Part shown: piece after piece, positions 52,503 to 61,780 of the stretch | Position numbering within the stretch: the first letter of the stretch is position 1 | Layout: each line of letters begins with the position of its first letter | Assembly (NCBI GenBank): GCA_022510745.1 | Contig: JAFLSY010000001.1 | Location: forward strand, 62,001 to 126,000 | Length of the DNA: 64,000 nt | From: Lachnospiraceae bacterium | GTDB taxonomy: Bacteria; Bacillota; Clostridia; Lachnospirales; Lachnospiraceae | Reading direction: 5' to 3' | Made by a program: the position numbers and the translations under genes | Notes under the pieces: generated by a model | The model's database searches: none | Told to the model about the DNA's origin: nothing | What the model saw: only the letters and a program-made list of their open reading frames with translations

Positions 52503-54251
52503 TTAAATTTTGAAACGCCGCATATGCTCCGCCAGTGTAAAGGAAGCCTGGGATACGGTTTCCGCACTTGTCTCCACCTGCTTGCTGTCCTCAGAAATAT
52601 GCAGGGAGGTGTCGGCAAGTACATGGGTAGAAGCAAGAATCTCTTCGGTGCTGGCTGACTGCTCCTCAGCAAGTGCTGCAATATTGGTAGCTACATCATC
52701 AACTTGACGTATCTGGGATACCATGTGCTCCAGCACATCGCCGGTGGAGGAAACGTTCTGGTAGATATGGTTGAAAACATCACAGGAAGCGGTCACCTTG
52801 GAAGCGTTGTCTTCAATAAAGGTAACGCTGTCGTCTGTTTTTTTGACCATATCGTCTACCTGTATCGTAATCTGGGAAATAATATTCGCAATCTGGGTAG
52901 CGGAGTCGGAACTGATTTCCGCCAGTTTTCGGATTTCATCCGCAACTACGGAAAAGCCCCTGCCGGCTTCACCTGCCCTTGCAGCCTCTATAGCCGCATT
53001 TAAGGAAAGCAGATTGGTCTGTCTGGAAATATCGCTGATAACCTGTACAATGGAATGAATCTGTGCCGTGGAGGTACCCACGCCGGTTACAACTTCCTCT
53101 AATTCTTTCATGGTACCCACGATGGACTGCATGGTCTCGGCCACCTTTTCCATATCGCTTCTGCCTTGTTCTGTCACGGTGACGGTCTGCTGCATCTTTT
53201 CATTGGCATTGTCACCGTCATGGCTGGTGCTGTCCACTACTTGTGCCAGAGTGGTGGCATACTGAGCCAGTTCCGTAATGGCATGGGCTACCTGATCCAG
53301 AGTAACCTGCATATCGCCCATGGATTCCGCCTGCGTCTGAGAGCTATCGGAAAGCTCTGCCGCAATTGTTTTAGTGGAGTTAGAATGCTGGCTTAAAGAA
53401 TTGGATACATCCCTTATATCCGTAATGACCTCTCTCATAACGGAAACAAAATCCCTCAGGGCCAGGCTCATGACCGAAATTTCATCCTTGCTGGAAGGAA
53501 TGGGAATCTGTACGGAAAAATCACCGTCGGTAATATCTGTCAGCACCTTTGTAAGTTTGTTAATAGGAGCGGTGGTACGGGTGATCACGATGCCGGCAAT
53601 GAGCAAAGTAATGACCAGCATGATCACAATGATTATCAGCATACCCATAAAGGTGGGGACTAATTCATCTGTGATATAAGAATTGGGCAGACAGGATATC
53701 AGTACCCACGGCGTATTCGGAAAGGGCTGTGCGCTCACATAATAGGAAGAATTGCCGTCGAGGAGATATTCTACGGGCATTTCCTCTGCATCATCTTCGG
53801 GAAGTTTCTTTATCAGCTTCGATACTTCGCTTAAAAAAGTACCGGATTCGGCGTCAAAGATAATGGTATTCTTGATATCCGCATCGGAGTGTGTCAGAAT
53901 TTTACCGGTTTCCCTGTCCACCAAAAAAGCATAACCGCAGTCCATGACGGACATGGCTGTGATTCCGTTGTAAATATTCAAAATAGCGGTAGGTCTGTCA
54001 AAAATCTTTGCATATGCGCCCGCCAGAGTCGGAGAACTGGTATAGGTTACCATATCCACGGTAATGGAATTGACATTTGACTGGGATTCTTTGCGCAGTG
54101 TCCGGATTGCGGAATCGGTCAGTGTACTTCTGATACTGAAAAAACTGACAAGCAGAAGGAGTGAAAAGGATATAATAAATAGAGCAGTAATAATTCCCAG
54201 AAGCTTTACACGAATGCTGGAAACTTTAGTCTTAGATGTTTTACCGGCCAT
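52503..54251 (-). CDS. Methyl-accepting chemotaxis protein with Cache sensor
   Basis: A 582-residue chemoreceptor. ATG 54251 (MAGKTSK) is chosen because GAGGAGGG lies 6 nt before it; upstream in-frame starts at 54314 and 54257 have no or too close a ribosome site. TM1 spans about residues 16-39, the periplasm-side Cache-type sensor about 45-195 ([17 protein letters not shown]), TM2 about 201-224, then HAMP (about 225-278). The signalling hairpin tip contains [43 protein letters not shown] sequence (shown in part: [20 protein letters not shown]). No che genes are nearby, so this is an orphan receptor. The ligand could be a small organic acid or amino acid, as for many Cache sensors. Confidence 0.94.
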   Translation of the reverse strand: MAGKTSKTKVSSIRVKLLGIITALFIISFSLLLLVSFFSIRSTLTDSAIRTLRKESQSNVNSITVDMVTYTSSPTLAGAYAKIFDRPTAILNIYNGITAMSVMDCGYAFLVDRETGKILTHSDADIKNTIIFDAESGTFLSEVSKLIKKLPEDDAEEMPVEYLLDGNSSYYVSAQPFPNTPWVLISCLPNSYITDELVPTFMGMLIIIVIMLVITLLIAGIVITRTTAPINKLTKVLTDITDGDFSVQIPIPSSKDEISVMSLALRDFVSVMREVITDIRDVSNSLSQHSNSTKTIAAELSDSSQTQAESMGDMQVTLDQVAHAITELAQYATTLAQVVDSTSHDGDNANEKMQQTVTVTEQGRSDMEKVAETMQSIVGTMKELEEVVTGVGTSTAQIHSIVQVISDISRQTNLLSLNAAIEAARAGEAGRGFSVVADEIRKLAEISSDSATQIANIISQITIQVDDMVKKTDDSVTFIEDNASKVTASCDVFNHIYQNVSSTGDVLEHMVSQIRQVDDVATNIAALAEEQSASTEEILASTHVLADTSLHISEDSKQVETSAETVSQASFTLAEHMRRFKI

Positions 54252-54285
54252 GGTCATCCCTCCTCGGTGATGGATATTTAATAAT

Positions 54286-54314
54286 AGAGTACCATAAATT
54301 AAGTGAATAATCAA
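54286..54314 (-). promoter_or_regulatory. Putative promoter of the chemoreceptor gene
   Basis: On the minus strand TTGATT (54309-54314) and TACTCT (54286-54291) are 17 bp apart, about 35 nt before the start codon. It is sigma-A-like; no sigma-28 motility box is seen. Confidence 0.45.
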
Positions 54315-54371
54315 TGAATCTACTAAGATTTGTGGGAAAATAATATATAAAGTATGAAAAGGAGACGCACT

Positions 54372-55493
54372 ATGGCGGATACCGTTATTGCATATGTGAA
54401 AAAATACGGAGCCTATACTTTTTTGGAAAAACCGTTAAATCATGTGGACAGTCTGGTGCTCTGTCAGCTTTCCTATCTGAAATTTGACGGACTGGTGCCG
54501 GCGCCTGGGCAGGTCCTGAGAGCGGTAAGCCTGCGAAAGGTGGCTGCGGATAAGGCCGCCCACGGATTGTTTGCGGATAAGCGGTATGAAGAGCCGAACA
54601 GAGCGCTTTTCGAGGCGGTATTAAAGAGTAAAAGATACCGGCGATTGAAAATGAACTATTATGTCAACCGCATAGAGACAAAGCGGGAGACTCAATTTTC
54701 GGCCATTACCTTCTTTTTGGAGGACGGTTCTGTTTATATTGCTTTTCGGGGAACGGATGAAACCTTGATAGGCTGGAAGGAGGATTTTAATATGGCTTTT
54801 CAGACACCCGTACCGGGGCAGCGGTATGCGGTAGAATATCTGGAACAGGTGGCAAAAAAACTATCAGGTGGTTTTTACGTGGGAGGGCATTCCAAAGGGG
54901 GAAATTTTGCAGTTTACGCGGCCATGTACTGTCAAAAGGAATTAAGGGAACGCATTCTAAAGATTTACAGTATGGATGGCCCCGGATTTCTGCCGGAAGT
55001 ACTGGAAAAAGGGGAATATGCAGGGATTGAAGACAAGCTTGTAAAAATCCTGCCGCATTCTTCTTTGGTGGGCATGATGTTTGAAACCCCTTCCGAATGC
55101 AAAGTGGTGGAAAGTAAGGGATTCGGTCTTATGCAGCACGATCCCTATACCTGGTTGACAGAGGGAGATGATTTTCTCTATGTGAAAAGAATTTACGGTT
55201 CCAGACGCTTTACGGACGATACTCTGAATGCATGGATTTGTTCGCTGGACGAAGAGAAAAGAAGATTTTTGATAGATACCCTGTATCAGATACTCTCGGC
55301 GTCCAAGGCTGAAAATCTGATAGAACTCTCCGCGGATTTTGGCAAAAGCATGGCAGGAATATTCTCGGGGTTTAAGGAGATGGATGAAGAAACAAAGCAG
55401 ATACTCTTGGGACTTATGAAAAATTTCTTTATAACCGCCTCAGAGAGAGTCAAAACCATGCGTTCCGTCCGTAAGGGAGACAAAAAAACGTAA
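54372..55493 (+). CDS. DUF2974 (Mbeg1-like) lipase-type alpha/beta hydrolase
   Basis: A 373-residue protein. ATG 54372 is preferred over 54354 because AAAGGAG lies within the upstream codons with 8 nt spacing. The N-terminal [34 protein letters not shown] and the lipase-like core are typical of DUF2974. [19 protein letters not shown] is the oxyanion-side loop of class 3 lipases, and the nucleophile elbow is [15 protein letters not shown] with Ser174. No signal peptide or membrane helix is seen. Such proteins are common in Clostridia, with unproven substrates. The 3' end overlaps the convergent amidotransferase-like gene by 54 nt. Confidence 0.87.
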   Translation: MADTVIAYVKKYGAYTFLEKPLNHVDSLVLCQLSYLKFDGLVPAPGQVLRAVSLRKVAADKAAHGLFADKRYEEPNRALFEAVLKSKRYRRLKMNYYVNRIETKRETQFSAITFFLEDGSVYIAFRGTDETLIGWKEDFNMAFQTPVPGQRYAVEYLEQVAKKLSGGFYVGGHSKGGNFAVYAAMYCQKELRERILKIYSMDGPGFLPEVLEKGEYAGIEDKLVKILPHSSLVGMMFETPSECKVVESKGFGLMQHDPYTWLTEGDDFLYVKRIYGSRRFTDDTLNAWICSLDEEKRRFLIDTLYQILSASKAENLIELSADFGKSMAGIFSGFKEMDEETKQILLGLMKNFFITASERVKTMRSVRKGDKKT

Positions 55494-56099
55494 AAGCTTT
55501 TCTCCCTCAGGCTTGTATCTCTCGGGATGCCACTGCACGCCATATATGGGCAGTTCTCTGTGGCAGAGAGCCTCTAAAGTGGGGGAAGGAAGCGCATACT
55601 GCACGGGCAGCAGTCCTGTGCCCAATTTGTCCACGGATTGGTGATGGGCGCTGTTTACCCGCAGAGAATTGCCGTAAAGAGAAGAAAGAAAGGTGTCGGG
55701 AAAAATGATGGTATCGTGATACTGATCTCCGTCTTTGTAACGGTGCTCCTCAGCATCCTGCATATGCTGATGAATCGTACCGCCGAAGAATACGTTGATG
55801 ACCTGCATTCCTTTGCAGATACCGAGTACCGGCTTATGGTATCTGAGGGCCTGCTCCATGGCCTGCAACTGCAGAATATCCAGCTCCGTATCAATATTTG
55901 CGGAGCCGTTGTTTTTCTGGCCGAAGAAAGCCGGGGTAATATCTCCGCCCCCGGGCAGCAGCAGGGCGGCGCAGGAGGATACCTCACTGACGGCCAGCGT
56001 AGTGACGGCGGGAACGCCTATGGCATGTAGGGACTTTTCATAATTTGCGGTAAATTCCCTGCGGCCCGCAATGAGAATTTTATTAGCAGCTTTACACAT
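55440..56099 (-). CDS. Class I glutamine amidotransferase-like (PuuD/gamma-glutamyl) hydrolase
   Basis: A 219-residue class I GATase-fold hydrolase. The triad is intact: nucleophile Cys95 in LGICKGMQVINV, His191 and Glu193 in VQWHPE. LLLPGGGDITPAFFG, GGTIHQH and NSAHHQSVDKLG are typical of the PuuD / gamma-glutamyl-GABA hydrolase group. It is cytoplasmic. No putrescine-pathway genes lie nearby, so the exact gamma-glutamyl substrate is unknown. The start follows GGAAAGATTTT. The last 54 nt overlap the convergent DUF2974 gene. Confidence 0.88.
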   Translation of the reverse strand: MCKAANKILIAGRREFTANYEKSLHAIGVPAVTTLAVSEVSSCAALLLPGGGDITPAFFGQKNNGSANIDTELDILQLQAMEQALRYHKPVLGICKGMQVINVFFGGTIHQHMQDAEEHRYKDGDQYHDTIIFPDTFLSSLYGNSLRVNSAHHQSVDKLGTGLLPVQYALPSPTLEALCHRELPIYGVQWHPERYKPEGEKLLRFFVSLTDGTHGFDSL

Positions 56100-56174
56100 A
56101 AAATCTTTCCATGAGGTTTTCTGTTATTGTATGCAGAAGGAAAGAAAACAATGACTGTAGAAAAACTATAAAAG

Positions 56175-56204
56175 TTGTGGTAGGAAATCTATGGAAAATA
56201 CTGT
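56175..56204 (+). promoter_or_regulatory. Weak putative promoter of the GH95 gene
   Basis: TTGTGG (56175-56180) and TACTGT (56199-56204) with an 18 bp spacer; TAGAAT just downstream is an alternative -10. About 35 nt before the ATG at 56240. Confidence 0.35.
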
Positions 56205-56239
56205 AGAATTATTTATCATTGAACATTCGGAGGAGAGAC

Positions 56240-58453
56240 ATGAGCAGATTATGGTATAAACAGCCCGCAGCAGTCTGGGAGGAGGCCCTTCCCTTAGGGA
56301 ACGGCAGGATGGGAGCCATGATATTCGGAGACCCCGTAAACGAGCAGATTCAGGTGAATGAAGACAGTATGTGGTACGGTGGTCCGGTGGATAGGATCAA
56401 TCCCGATACAAAGGAGTATCTTCCTAAAATAAGAGAATTGATTTTAAAGGGAGAAATCAGAAAAGCGGAAAGGTTAATGAAAATGGCCATGTCCGGCTGC
56501 CCGGACAGTGCACACCCTTATCAGACGCTGGGTAATATCCATTTTCTGTTTGAAAATATTGGGGAAGTGAGTTCCTATGAACGTTCTCTGGATTTGGAAC
56601 GGGCTGTTTATAAAAGCAGCTTTACGGCGGACGGCATTAGCTATTCCAGAGAGCTTTTTATCTCCGCACCGGACGACGTGATGGTGATGCGTCTGACTGC
56701 GGATCAGAAAAACGCCATTACCTTTCAGGCGCTGTTACGCCGGGAGAAATTCTTTGACGGTATTAAGAAATGCGGAAATAACGGTATCTGCCTTTACGGC
56801 AATCTGGGCAAAGGCGGCTTTGATTTTGCCATGCAGCTTTCCGCATTTCCGGTTGGAGGCCGGGTCTGCGTCATCGGAGAGCATCTGTTAGTGGAGGAAG
56901 CCGACGAGGTATTATTGGTCTTCTGCTCCGGCACTACATATCGCATGAAAAACGTAGAGGCGGAAATTGACGTTAAAGTAAAAGAAGCGGCAGAAAAATC
57001 CTATGAGGAACTGCTGACAGCCCATGTGGAGGACTATAAAAAGCTCTTTGACAGGGTGGAATTTTCACTGGGTGATCTATCCGCTTATGATGCCCTGCCC
57101 ACCGATGAAAGAATAGGACGGGCGGTGGGAGGCAGCGTGGATGTGGGGCTCTCCAAAATGTATTTTGACTTTGGGCGCTATCTGCTTATTTCCTGCAGCA
57201 GGGAGGGAACATTGCCTGCTACGCTGCAGGGCATCTGGAATAAGGATATGCTGCCGCCCTGGGACAGCAAATACACCATCAATATCAATACCCAGATGAA
57301 TTACTGGCCGGCGGAGAACTGTAATTTGACGGAATGCCATATGCCCCTCTTTGAACAGATTAAGAATATGGTGAAAAAGGGGCGGGAAACGGCCGAGCGC
57401 ATGTACGGCTGCAGAGGCTTCATGTGCCATCATAATACAGACATCTGGGGGGATACGGTAACACAGGATCATTGGATTCCCGGTTCCTACTGGGTAATGG
57501 GCGCGGCCTGGCTCTGTACCCACCAGTGGACCCATTTTGAATACACCAAGGATATGGAATTCTTAAAAGAACATTTCCCCATTATGCGGGAAGCAGCGCT
57601 GTTCTTTTTAGATTATATGATCGAGGATGACGGTTATTTAAAAACCTGTCCGTCCGTATCGCCGGAGAATACCTTCATCCTCCCCAGTGGGGAAAGGGGC
57701 TCCAATACCGCTGGGGTTACCATGGATAACCAGATCCTGCGGGATCTGTTTACCCAATGTATCAAGGCAGCAGAGCTTTTGGATGTGGAGGATGAGTTAA
57801 ATGAGCAGATAAAGGCTGCCAGAGAGAGGCTGGTGCCCACGCAGATAGGGGAAAAGGGCAATATTCTGGAATGGCCCGTGGATTATGAGGAAGCGGAACC
57901 GGGACACAGGCATATTTCCCATCTCTACGGACTGCATCCTTCCGAGCAGATCACCATGGACGGCACCCCTGAATTGGCAAAGGCGGCCAGAGTCACCTTG
58001 GAACGCAGGCTTTCCCACGGCGGGGGGCATACGGGATGGAGCCGGGCCTGGATCATGAATCACTATGCCAAACTCTGGGACGGCGAGGCTGCTTACTACA
58101 ATTTTGAGCAGCTCATGGCAAAGTCCACCCTGCCCAATCTCTTTGACAACCATCCGCCTTTCCAGATAGACGGAAATTTTGGCGCCGCAGCCGCCATAGC
58201 GGAAATGCTGGTACAGAGTACTTCTGAAAGAATCGTTCTGCTTCCGGCGCTGCCTGATGCATGGAAAGAAGGCAGCATGCGGGGACTCTGCGTCAAGGGC
58301 GGCGCTGAGCTGGATATTGCGTGGAAGGACGGAAAACTGATGCGGGCACTGCTTCGGGCAAAGCAGGATATATGCACACGGGTAAGGCTGGGAGAACAGG
58401 TAAAAGAGGTTGCCTTAAAAGCGGGTCAGGAACAGGAAATCAGCTTTTCATAG
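56240..58453 (+). CDS. GH95 alpha-L-fucosidase/alpha-L-galactosidase family enzyme
   Basis: A 737-residue GH95 enzyme. ATG 56240 follows CGGAGGAGAG; a TTG at 56219 is in frame but lies before that ribosome site. No signal peptide, so intracellular. The N-terminal WYKQPAAVWEEALPLGNGRMGAMIFG module and (alpha/alpha)6 barrel are typical. Asn348 and Asn350 in NINTQMNYWPAE, Glu476 in SVSPENTF and Asp644 in FQIDGNFG correspond by motif to the GH95 catalytic Asn, Glu and Asp. It is shorter than two-module fucosidases because the middle domain is reduced. With an SGNH esterase and kdu operon next to it, substrates may be fucosylated or galactosylated pectin or xyloglucan side chains. Confidence 0.9.
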   Translation: MSRLWYKQPAAVWEEALPLGNGRMGAMIFGDPVNEQIQVNEDSMWYGGPVDRINPDTKEYLPKIRELILKGEIRKAERLMKMAMSGCPDSAHPYQTLGNIHFLFENIGEVSSYERSLDLERAVYKSSFTADGISYSRELFISAPDDVMVMRLTADQKNAITFQALLRREKFFDGIKKCGNNGICLYGNLGKGGFDFAMQLSAFPVGGRVCVIGEHLLVEEADEVLLVFCSGTTYRMKNVEAEIDVKVKEAAEKSYEELLTAHVEDYKKLFDRVEFSLGDLSAYDALPTDERIGRAVGGSVDVGLSKMYFDFGRYLLISCSREGTLPATLQGIWNKDMLPPWDSKYTININTQMNYWPAENCNLTECHMPLFEQIKNMVKKGRETAERMYGCRGFMCHHNTDIWGDTVTQDHWIPGSYWVMGAAWLCTHQWTHFEYTKDMEFLKEHFPIMREAALFFLDYMIEDDGYLKTCPSVSPENTFILPSGERGSNTAGVTMDNQILRDLFTQCIKAAELLDVEDELNEQIKAARERLVPTQIGEKGNILEWPVDYEEAEPGHRHISHLYGLHPSEQITMDGTPELAKAARVTLERRLSHGGGHTGWSRAWIMNHYAKLWDGEAAYYNFEQLMAKSTLPNLFDNHPPFQIDGNFGAAAAIAEMLVQSTSERIVLLPALPDAWKEGSMRGLCVKGGAELDIAWKDGKLMRALLRAKQDICTRVRLGEQVKEVALKAGQEQEISFS

Positions 58454-58502
58454 CCTGAGAGTTATAAAGGAAACAAAATCAGATGAAAAGAGGCTTGTGG
58501 GT

Positions 58503-59171
58503 ATGAAAACCAAGATTGTATGTATGGGTGACAGTATTACCGAGGGATTTAACATTACGTCCAAGGAGGCCTATCCGGGACAGCTGCAGGAGCTTTTGGG
58601 GGAAGATTACATTGTGGTAAACAAGGGCGTCTGCTCCAGCTGTACCTTGAACGTGGAACTAAACGGAGAGGTGATGGGATACCCCTATGTCCGTCAGGAT
58701 AGATATAGGGAAGCGCTTTTGGAGAAGGGGGATATTTATATTATCATGCTGGGTACCAACGACGCGCAGGACGGCATGGATGATGTGGAGGATATTAGGT
58801 ATCCACTTCATAACATGATAGGCAGAAAGGCGGATTTTGTATCCTGCTATCAGAGCATTATCGACAGTGTACGTGAGGCGTCGCCCGAGGCGGTTATCTA
58901 TCTGAATATTCCGATGCCGATCGGTAAGTGTATCTGGAGAAAGCATAAGGAGCGCTATCTGCAGGAGCTGATGCCCTGTTATGAGGAGATTCTGAAAGAA
59001 AATCCGGATATTCGGAAAATAGATGTACATGGGGCTTTTGAGAAGCTGTCTGAAGAGGAGAAGGGAGAGCTGTATCTGGAGGACGGACTGCATCCCAATC
59101 CCCGCGGAGCACATCTCATTGCCCGTACCGTATACGAAGCATTGCAGGAAGAAAAAGTAAGAAAAGTATAG
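58503..59171 (+). CDS. SGNH/GDSL-family hydrolase (probable carbohydrate esterase)
   Basis: A 222-residue hydrolase. ATG 58503 is preferred over GTG 58497 because AAAAGAGG is well spaced from it. SGNH blocks: GDSITEGF with Ser11, the Gly block near VVNKGVCSSCT, GTNDAQ with Asn, and DGLHPNPRGAHLIA with the Asp-His pair. It lacks a signal peptide. Such enzymes deacetylate sugars or hydrolyse small esters. It lies 49 nt after the GH95 gene, so removal of acetyl groups from imported oligosaccharides is a sensible inference. Confidence 0.88.
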   Translation: MKTKIVCMGDSITEGFNITSKEAYPGQLQELLGEDYIVVNKGVCSSCTLNVELNGEVMGYPYVRQDRYREALLEKGDIYIIMLGTNDAQDGMDDVEDIRYPLHNMIGRKADFVSCYQSIIDSVREASPEAVIYLNIPMPIGKCIWRKHKERYLQELMPCYEEILKENPDIRKIDVHGAFEKLSEEEKGELYLEDGLHPNPRGAHLIARTVYEALQEEKVRKV

Positions 59172-59191
59172 TAAAAATGAAAAGTCTGTGT

Positions 59192-59211
59192 TATAATGTA
59201 AGCACTTACAT
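59192..59211 (+). promoter_or_regulatory. kdu promoter -10 box with overlapping cre/LacI-type operator
   Basis: A perfect TATAAT (59192-59197) is overlapped by the 16 bp palindrome ATGTAAG-CA-CTTACAT (59196-59211). It fits the CcpA cre consensus TGWAANCGNTNWCA at 13 of 14 positions (central CA for CG). The -35 region (TAGTAA) is weak, which suits a regulated promoter. The start point would fall inside the operator. Confidence 0.65.
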
Positions 59212-59249
59212 AAAGAGTTATCAATGCAGGATAAGAAAGGAGTGTAAGC

Positions 59250-60110
59250 GTGGAATTAAGAACAGCGGTATCACCTAAAGATGTAAAGTATTACACAACG
59301 GAACGGCTGCGGGAGGAATTTCTGATCCAGAATCTTTTCGTACCCGGAGAGATCAAACTGGTGTACAGCCACATTGACAGGATCATTACTGGAGCGGCAG
59401 TACCGGTAGAGCCCCTTACCCTGACTGCGGGAGACGAACTTCGTGCAGAGTATTTCTGCCAGAGAAGAGAACTGGGCGTTATCAATATCGGAGGTCCGGG
59501 CAGCATTACCGTAGACGGCAGGGTGTATCAGGTAGGTTTTAAAGAGGCCATGTATATCGGCATGGGGTCCAAGGAAATCGTTTTTGCCAGCGAGGATAAA
59601 AACGCGCCTGCCAAGTTCTACTTAAACAGCGCGCCCGCCCATAGAACCTGTCCCACCGTGCTGATCAAGCCGGAGGGCGTGGCCGAAGAAGGCGTGGTGA
59701 TCGTCAAGGATGAGAATAAAGTGGAGTTGGGCAGTTTAGAGGATGCCAATCACAGGGTTATCTGCAAATATATTCTGCCCGGTCAGGTGGAGAGCTGCCA
59801 GTTAGAGATGGGCATGACCAAATTAGAGCCCGGAAGCGTTTGGAATACTATGCCATGCCATACTCATGACAGGCGTATGGAAGTATATCTCTACTTTGAA
59901 ATGCCGGAGGATGCTTTTGTGATGCATTACATGGGAGAGCCCACGGAAACCAGACATATTGTCATGAGAAACGAGGAAGCCGTAATTTCTCCCAGCTGGT
60001 CCATTCATTCCGGCTGCGGTTCCAGAGCTTATACTTTTATTTGGGGCATGGTTGGCGAGAATCAGGACTTCGACGATATGGATGGCGTAGCCATGAAAGA
60101 TTTGATGTAA
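59250..60110 (+). CDS. kduI: 4-deoxy-L-threo-5-hexosulose-uronate ketol-isomerase
   Basis: A 286-residue KduI with a GTG start behind AAAGGAGTGTAAGC. It isomerises the product of unsaturated galacturonate (DKI) to 2,5-diketo-3-deoxygluconate. The zinc site is complete: His204, His206 and Glu211 in CHTHDRRMEVYLYF and His253 in WSIHSGCG, spaced as in known KduI enzymes. The N-terminal LRTAVSPKDVKYYTTERLREEFL is also typical. It is first in the operon with kduD, an isomerase, an aldolase and kdgK, giving the full route to pyruvate and glyceraldehyde-3-phosphate. Confidence 0.97.
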   Translation: MELRTAVSPKDVKYYTTERLREEFLIQNLFVPGEIKLVYSHIDRIITGAAVPVEPLTLTAGDELRAEYFCQRRELGVINIGGPGSITVDGRVYQVGFKEAMYIGMGSKEIVFASEDKNAPAKFYLNSAPAHRTCPTVLIKPEGVAEEGVVIVKDENKVELGSLEDANHRVICKYILPGQVESCQLEMGMTKLEPGSVWNTMPCHTHDRRMEVYLYFEMPEDAFVMHYMGEPTETRHIVMRNEEAVISPSWSIHSGCGSRAYTFIWGMVGENQDFDDMDGVAMKDLM

Positions 60111-60209
60111 TCCGATAACGAAGCTTAAGGAGAAAGGGTTTTTTACTGCGCAAAAGCCCGCAGCCACAAGCTGCTCCTGCCAAATATAAGCCGCAGTACG
60201 GAGGTTAAA

Positions 60210-61013
60210 ATGAGCAGTTTTACTAATTTCAGCCTGGAAGGCAAAGTAGCACTGGTAACAGGCGCTTCCTATGGCATCGGTTTTGCGATCGCATCCGCTT
60301 ATGCAGAAGCAGGCGCAACCATCTGCTTTAATGACATCAAGCAGGAACTGGTGGACAAGGGATTGGCGGCCTATGAGGAAAAAGGCATCAAAGCTCACGG
60401 TTATGTATGTGACGTAACCGACGAGAATGCTGTCAACGCGATGGTTGCACAGATTGAAAAGGAAGTCGGCGTTATCGATATTCTTGTAAACAACGCCGGT
60501 ATTATCAAGCGTATTCCCATGTTGGAGATGACTGCGGATCAGTTCAGACAGGTTGTGGACGTAGACTTAAATGCACCTTTTATCGTTGCAAAAGCAGTGC
60601 TTCCTTCCATGATCAAGAAGGGCCACGGCAAGATTATCAACATCTGCTCCATGATGTCCGAGTTGGGACGCGAGACTGTGTCAGCTTATGCTGCTGCAAA
60701 GGGCGGTCTTAAGATGTTGACAAGAAATATCTGTTCCGAGTATGGCCAGTACAATATCCAGTGTAACGGCCTTGGCCCCGGTTATATCGCAACTCCCCAG
60801 ACGGCTCCCTTACGCGAGACGCAGCCGGACGGCAGCAGACATCCTTTCGATCAGTTTATCTGTGCAAAGACTCCCGCAAACAGATGGCTGGAGGCAGAGG
60901 AACTGACGGGTCCTGCCGTATTCTTGGCATCCGAGGCTTCCAATGCGGTAAACGGTCATATCCTCTATGTAGACGGCGGTATTCTGGCTTACATTGGCAA
61001 GCAGCCTTCATAA
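60210..61013 (+). CDS. kduD: 2-dehydro-3-deoxy-D-gluconate 5-dehydrogenase
   Basis: A 267-residue short-chain dehydrogenase. NAD-binding TGASYGIGFAIA, DV and NNAG motifs precede the catalytic Ser, and YAAAK supplies Tyr and Lys. It reduces 2,5-diketo-3-deoxygluconate to 2-keto-3-deoxygluconate. The GPGYIATPQTAPLRETQPDG loop is characteristic of KduD. It follows kduI by 99 nt with GGAGG as ribosome site; the gap contains small GC-rich hairpins that may set expression levels. Confidence 0.95.
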   Translation: MSSFTNFSLEGKVALVTGASYGIGFAIASAYAEAGATICFNDIKQELVDKGLAAYEEKGIKAHGYVCDVTDENAVNAMVAQIEKEVGVIDILVNNAGIIKRIPMLEMTADQFRQVVDVDLNAPFIVAKAVLPSMIKKGHGKIINICSMMSELGRETVSAYAAAKGGLKMLTRNICSEYGQYNIQCNGLGPGYIATPQTAPLRETQPDGSRHPFDQFICAKTPANRWLEAEELTGPAVFLASEASNAVNGHILYVDGGILAYIGKQPS

Positions 61014-61093
61014 GCCTGGGCAAGAGTTGTAAGTTTGAAAGTTCCTTTCAAATATTGAATTGATGCCCGCAGAGGCAGGCAAGGGGTGTAAAT

Positions 61094-61732
61094 ATGAAAA
61101 TTGCTTTAATTAACGAAAACAGTCAGGCGGCAAAGAACGCTATGATTTTTGAGGTTCTGAAAAAGGTAGTGGAACCTATGGGACATGAGGCAGTCAACTA
61201 CGGTATGTATTCCGCGGAAGATACGAATTCTCTGACTTACGTGCAGAACGGCATCTTAGCGGCGGTGCTTTTAAACTCCGGCGCGGCGGACTATGTGATC
61301 ACAGGCTGCGGTACCGGCGAGGGCGCTATGCTGGCCTGCAATTCTTTTCCGAAAGTGCTCTGCGGACATATCACTTCTCCGCTGGACGCCTATCTGTTTT
61401 CTCAGGTAAACGACGGCAACTGTATAGCGCTTCCTTTTGCAGAGAATTTCGGATGGGGCGGAGAACTGAATCTGGAATATATTTTTGAGAAGCTCTTCTG
61501 CGCACCCGGTGGAGGCGGCTACCCCAAGGAGAGAGTGGTGCCCGAACAGCGCAATAAAAAGATTCTGGATGAAGTAAAGAAAGTAACACATACGGATATG
61601 GTAACGATTTTAAAGTCCTTAGACAGGGAACTGGTAAAGGGCGCTTTATCCGGAGAGAAATTTGCGGAATACTTTTTTGCAGATTGCAAATGTGATGAAA
61701 TTGCAGCAGCGGTTAAAGAAGTTCTTGCCTAA
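61094..61732 (+). CDS. RpiB/LacA/LacB-family sugar isomerase
   Basis: A 212-residue protein. The first 150 residues follow the RpiB/LacAB fold: MKIALINENSQAAKN, YGMYSAEDTNSLTYVQNG, the ligand-loop GCGTGEGAMLACNSFP and HITSPLDAYLFSQVNDGN. Ribose-5-phosphate isomerase B is about 150 residues, so the last 60 form an extra segment. These longer members occur in kdu operons and may isomerise 5-keto-4-deoxyuronate-type intermediates; some are described as alternatives to KduI. Its exact reaction is not settled by sequence. It is 80 nt after kduD, with a perfect hairpin (TTTGAAAG/CTTTCAAA) in the gap. Confidence 0.85.
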   Translation: MKIALINENSQAAKNAMIFEVLKKVVEPMGHEAVNYGMYSAEDTNSLTYVQNGILAAVLLNSGAADYVITGCGTGEGAMLACNSFPKVLCGHITSPLDAYLFSQVNDGNCIALPFAENFGWGGELNLEYIFEKLFCAPGGGGYPKERVVPEQRNKKILDEVKKVTHTDMVTILKSLDRELVKGALSGEKFAEYFFADCKCDEIAAAVKEVLA

Positions 61733-61780
61733 GGATAGTAAAAAGAAAGCGGGCCCGACAGGGCAGATAGGAGATTTATC

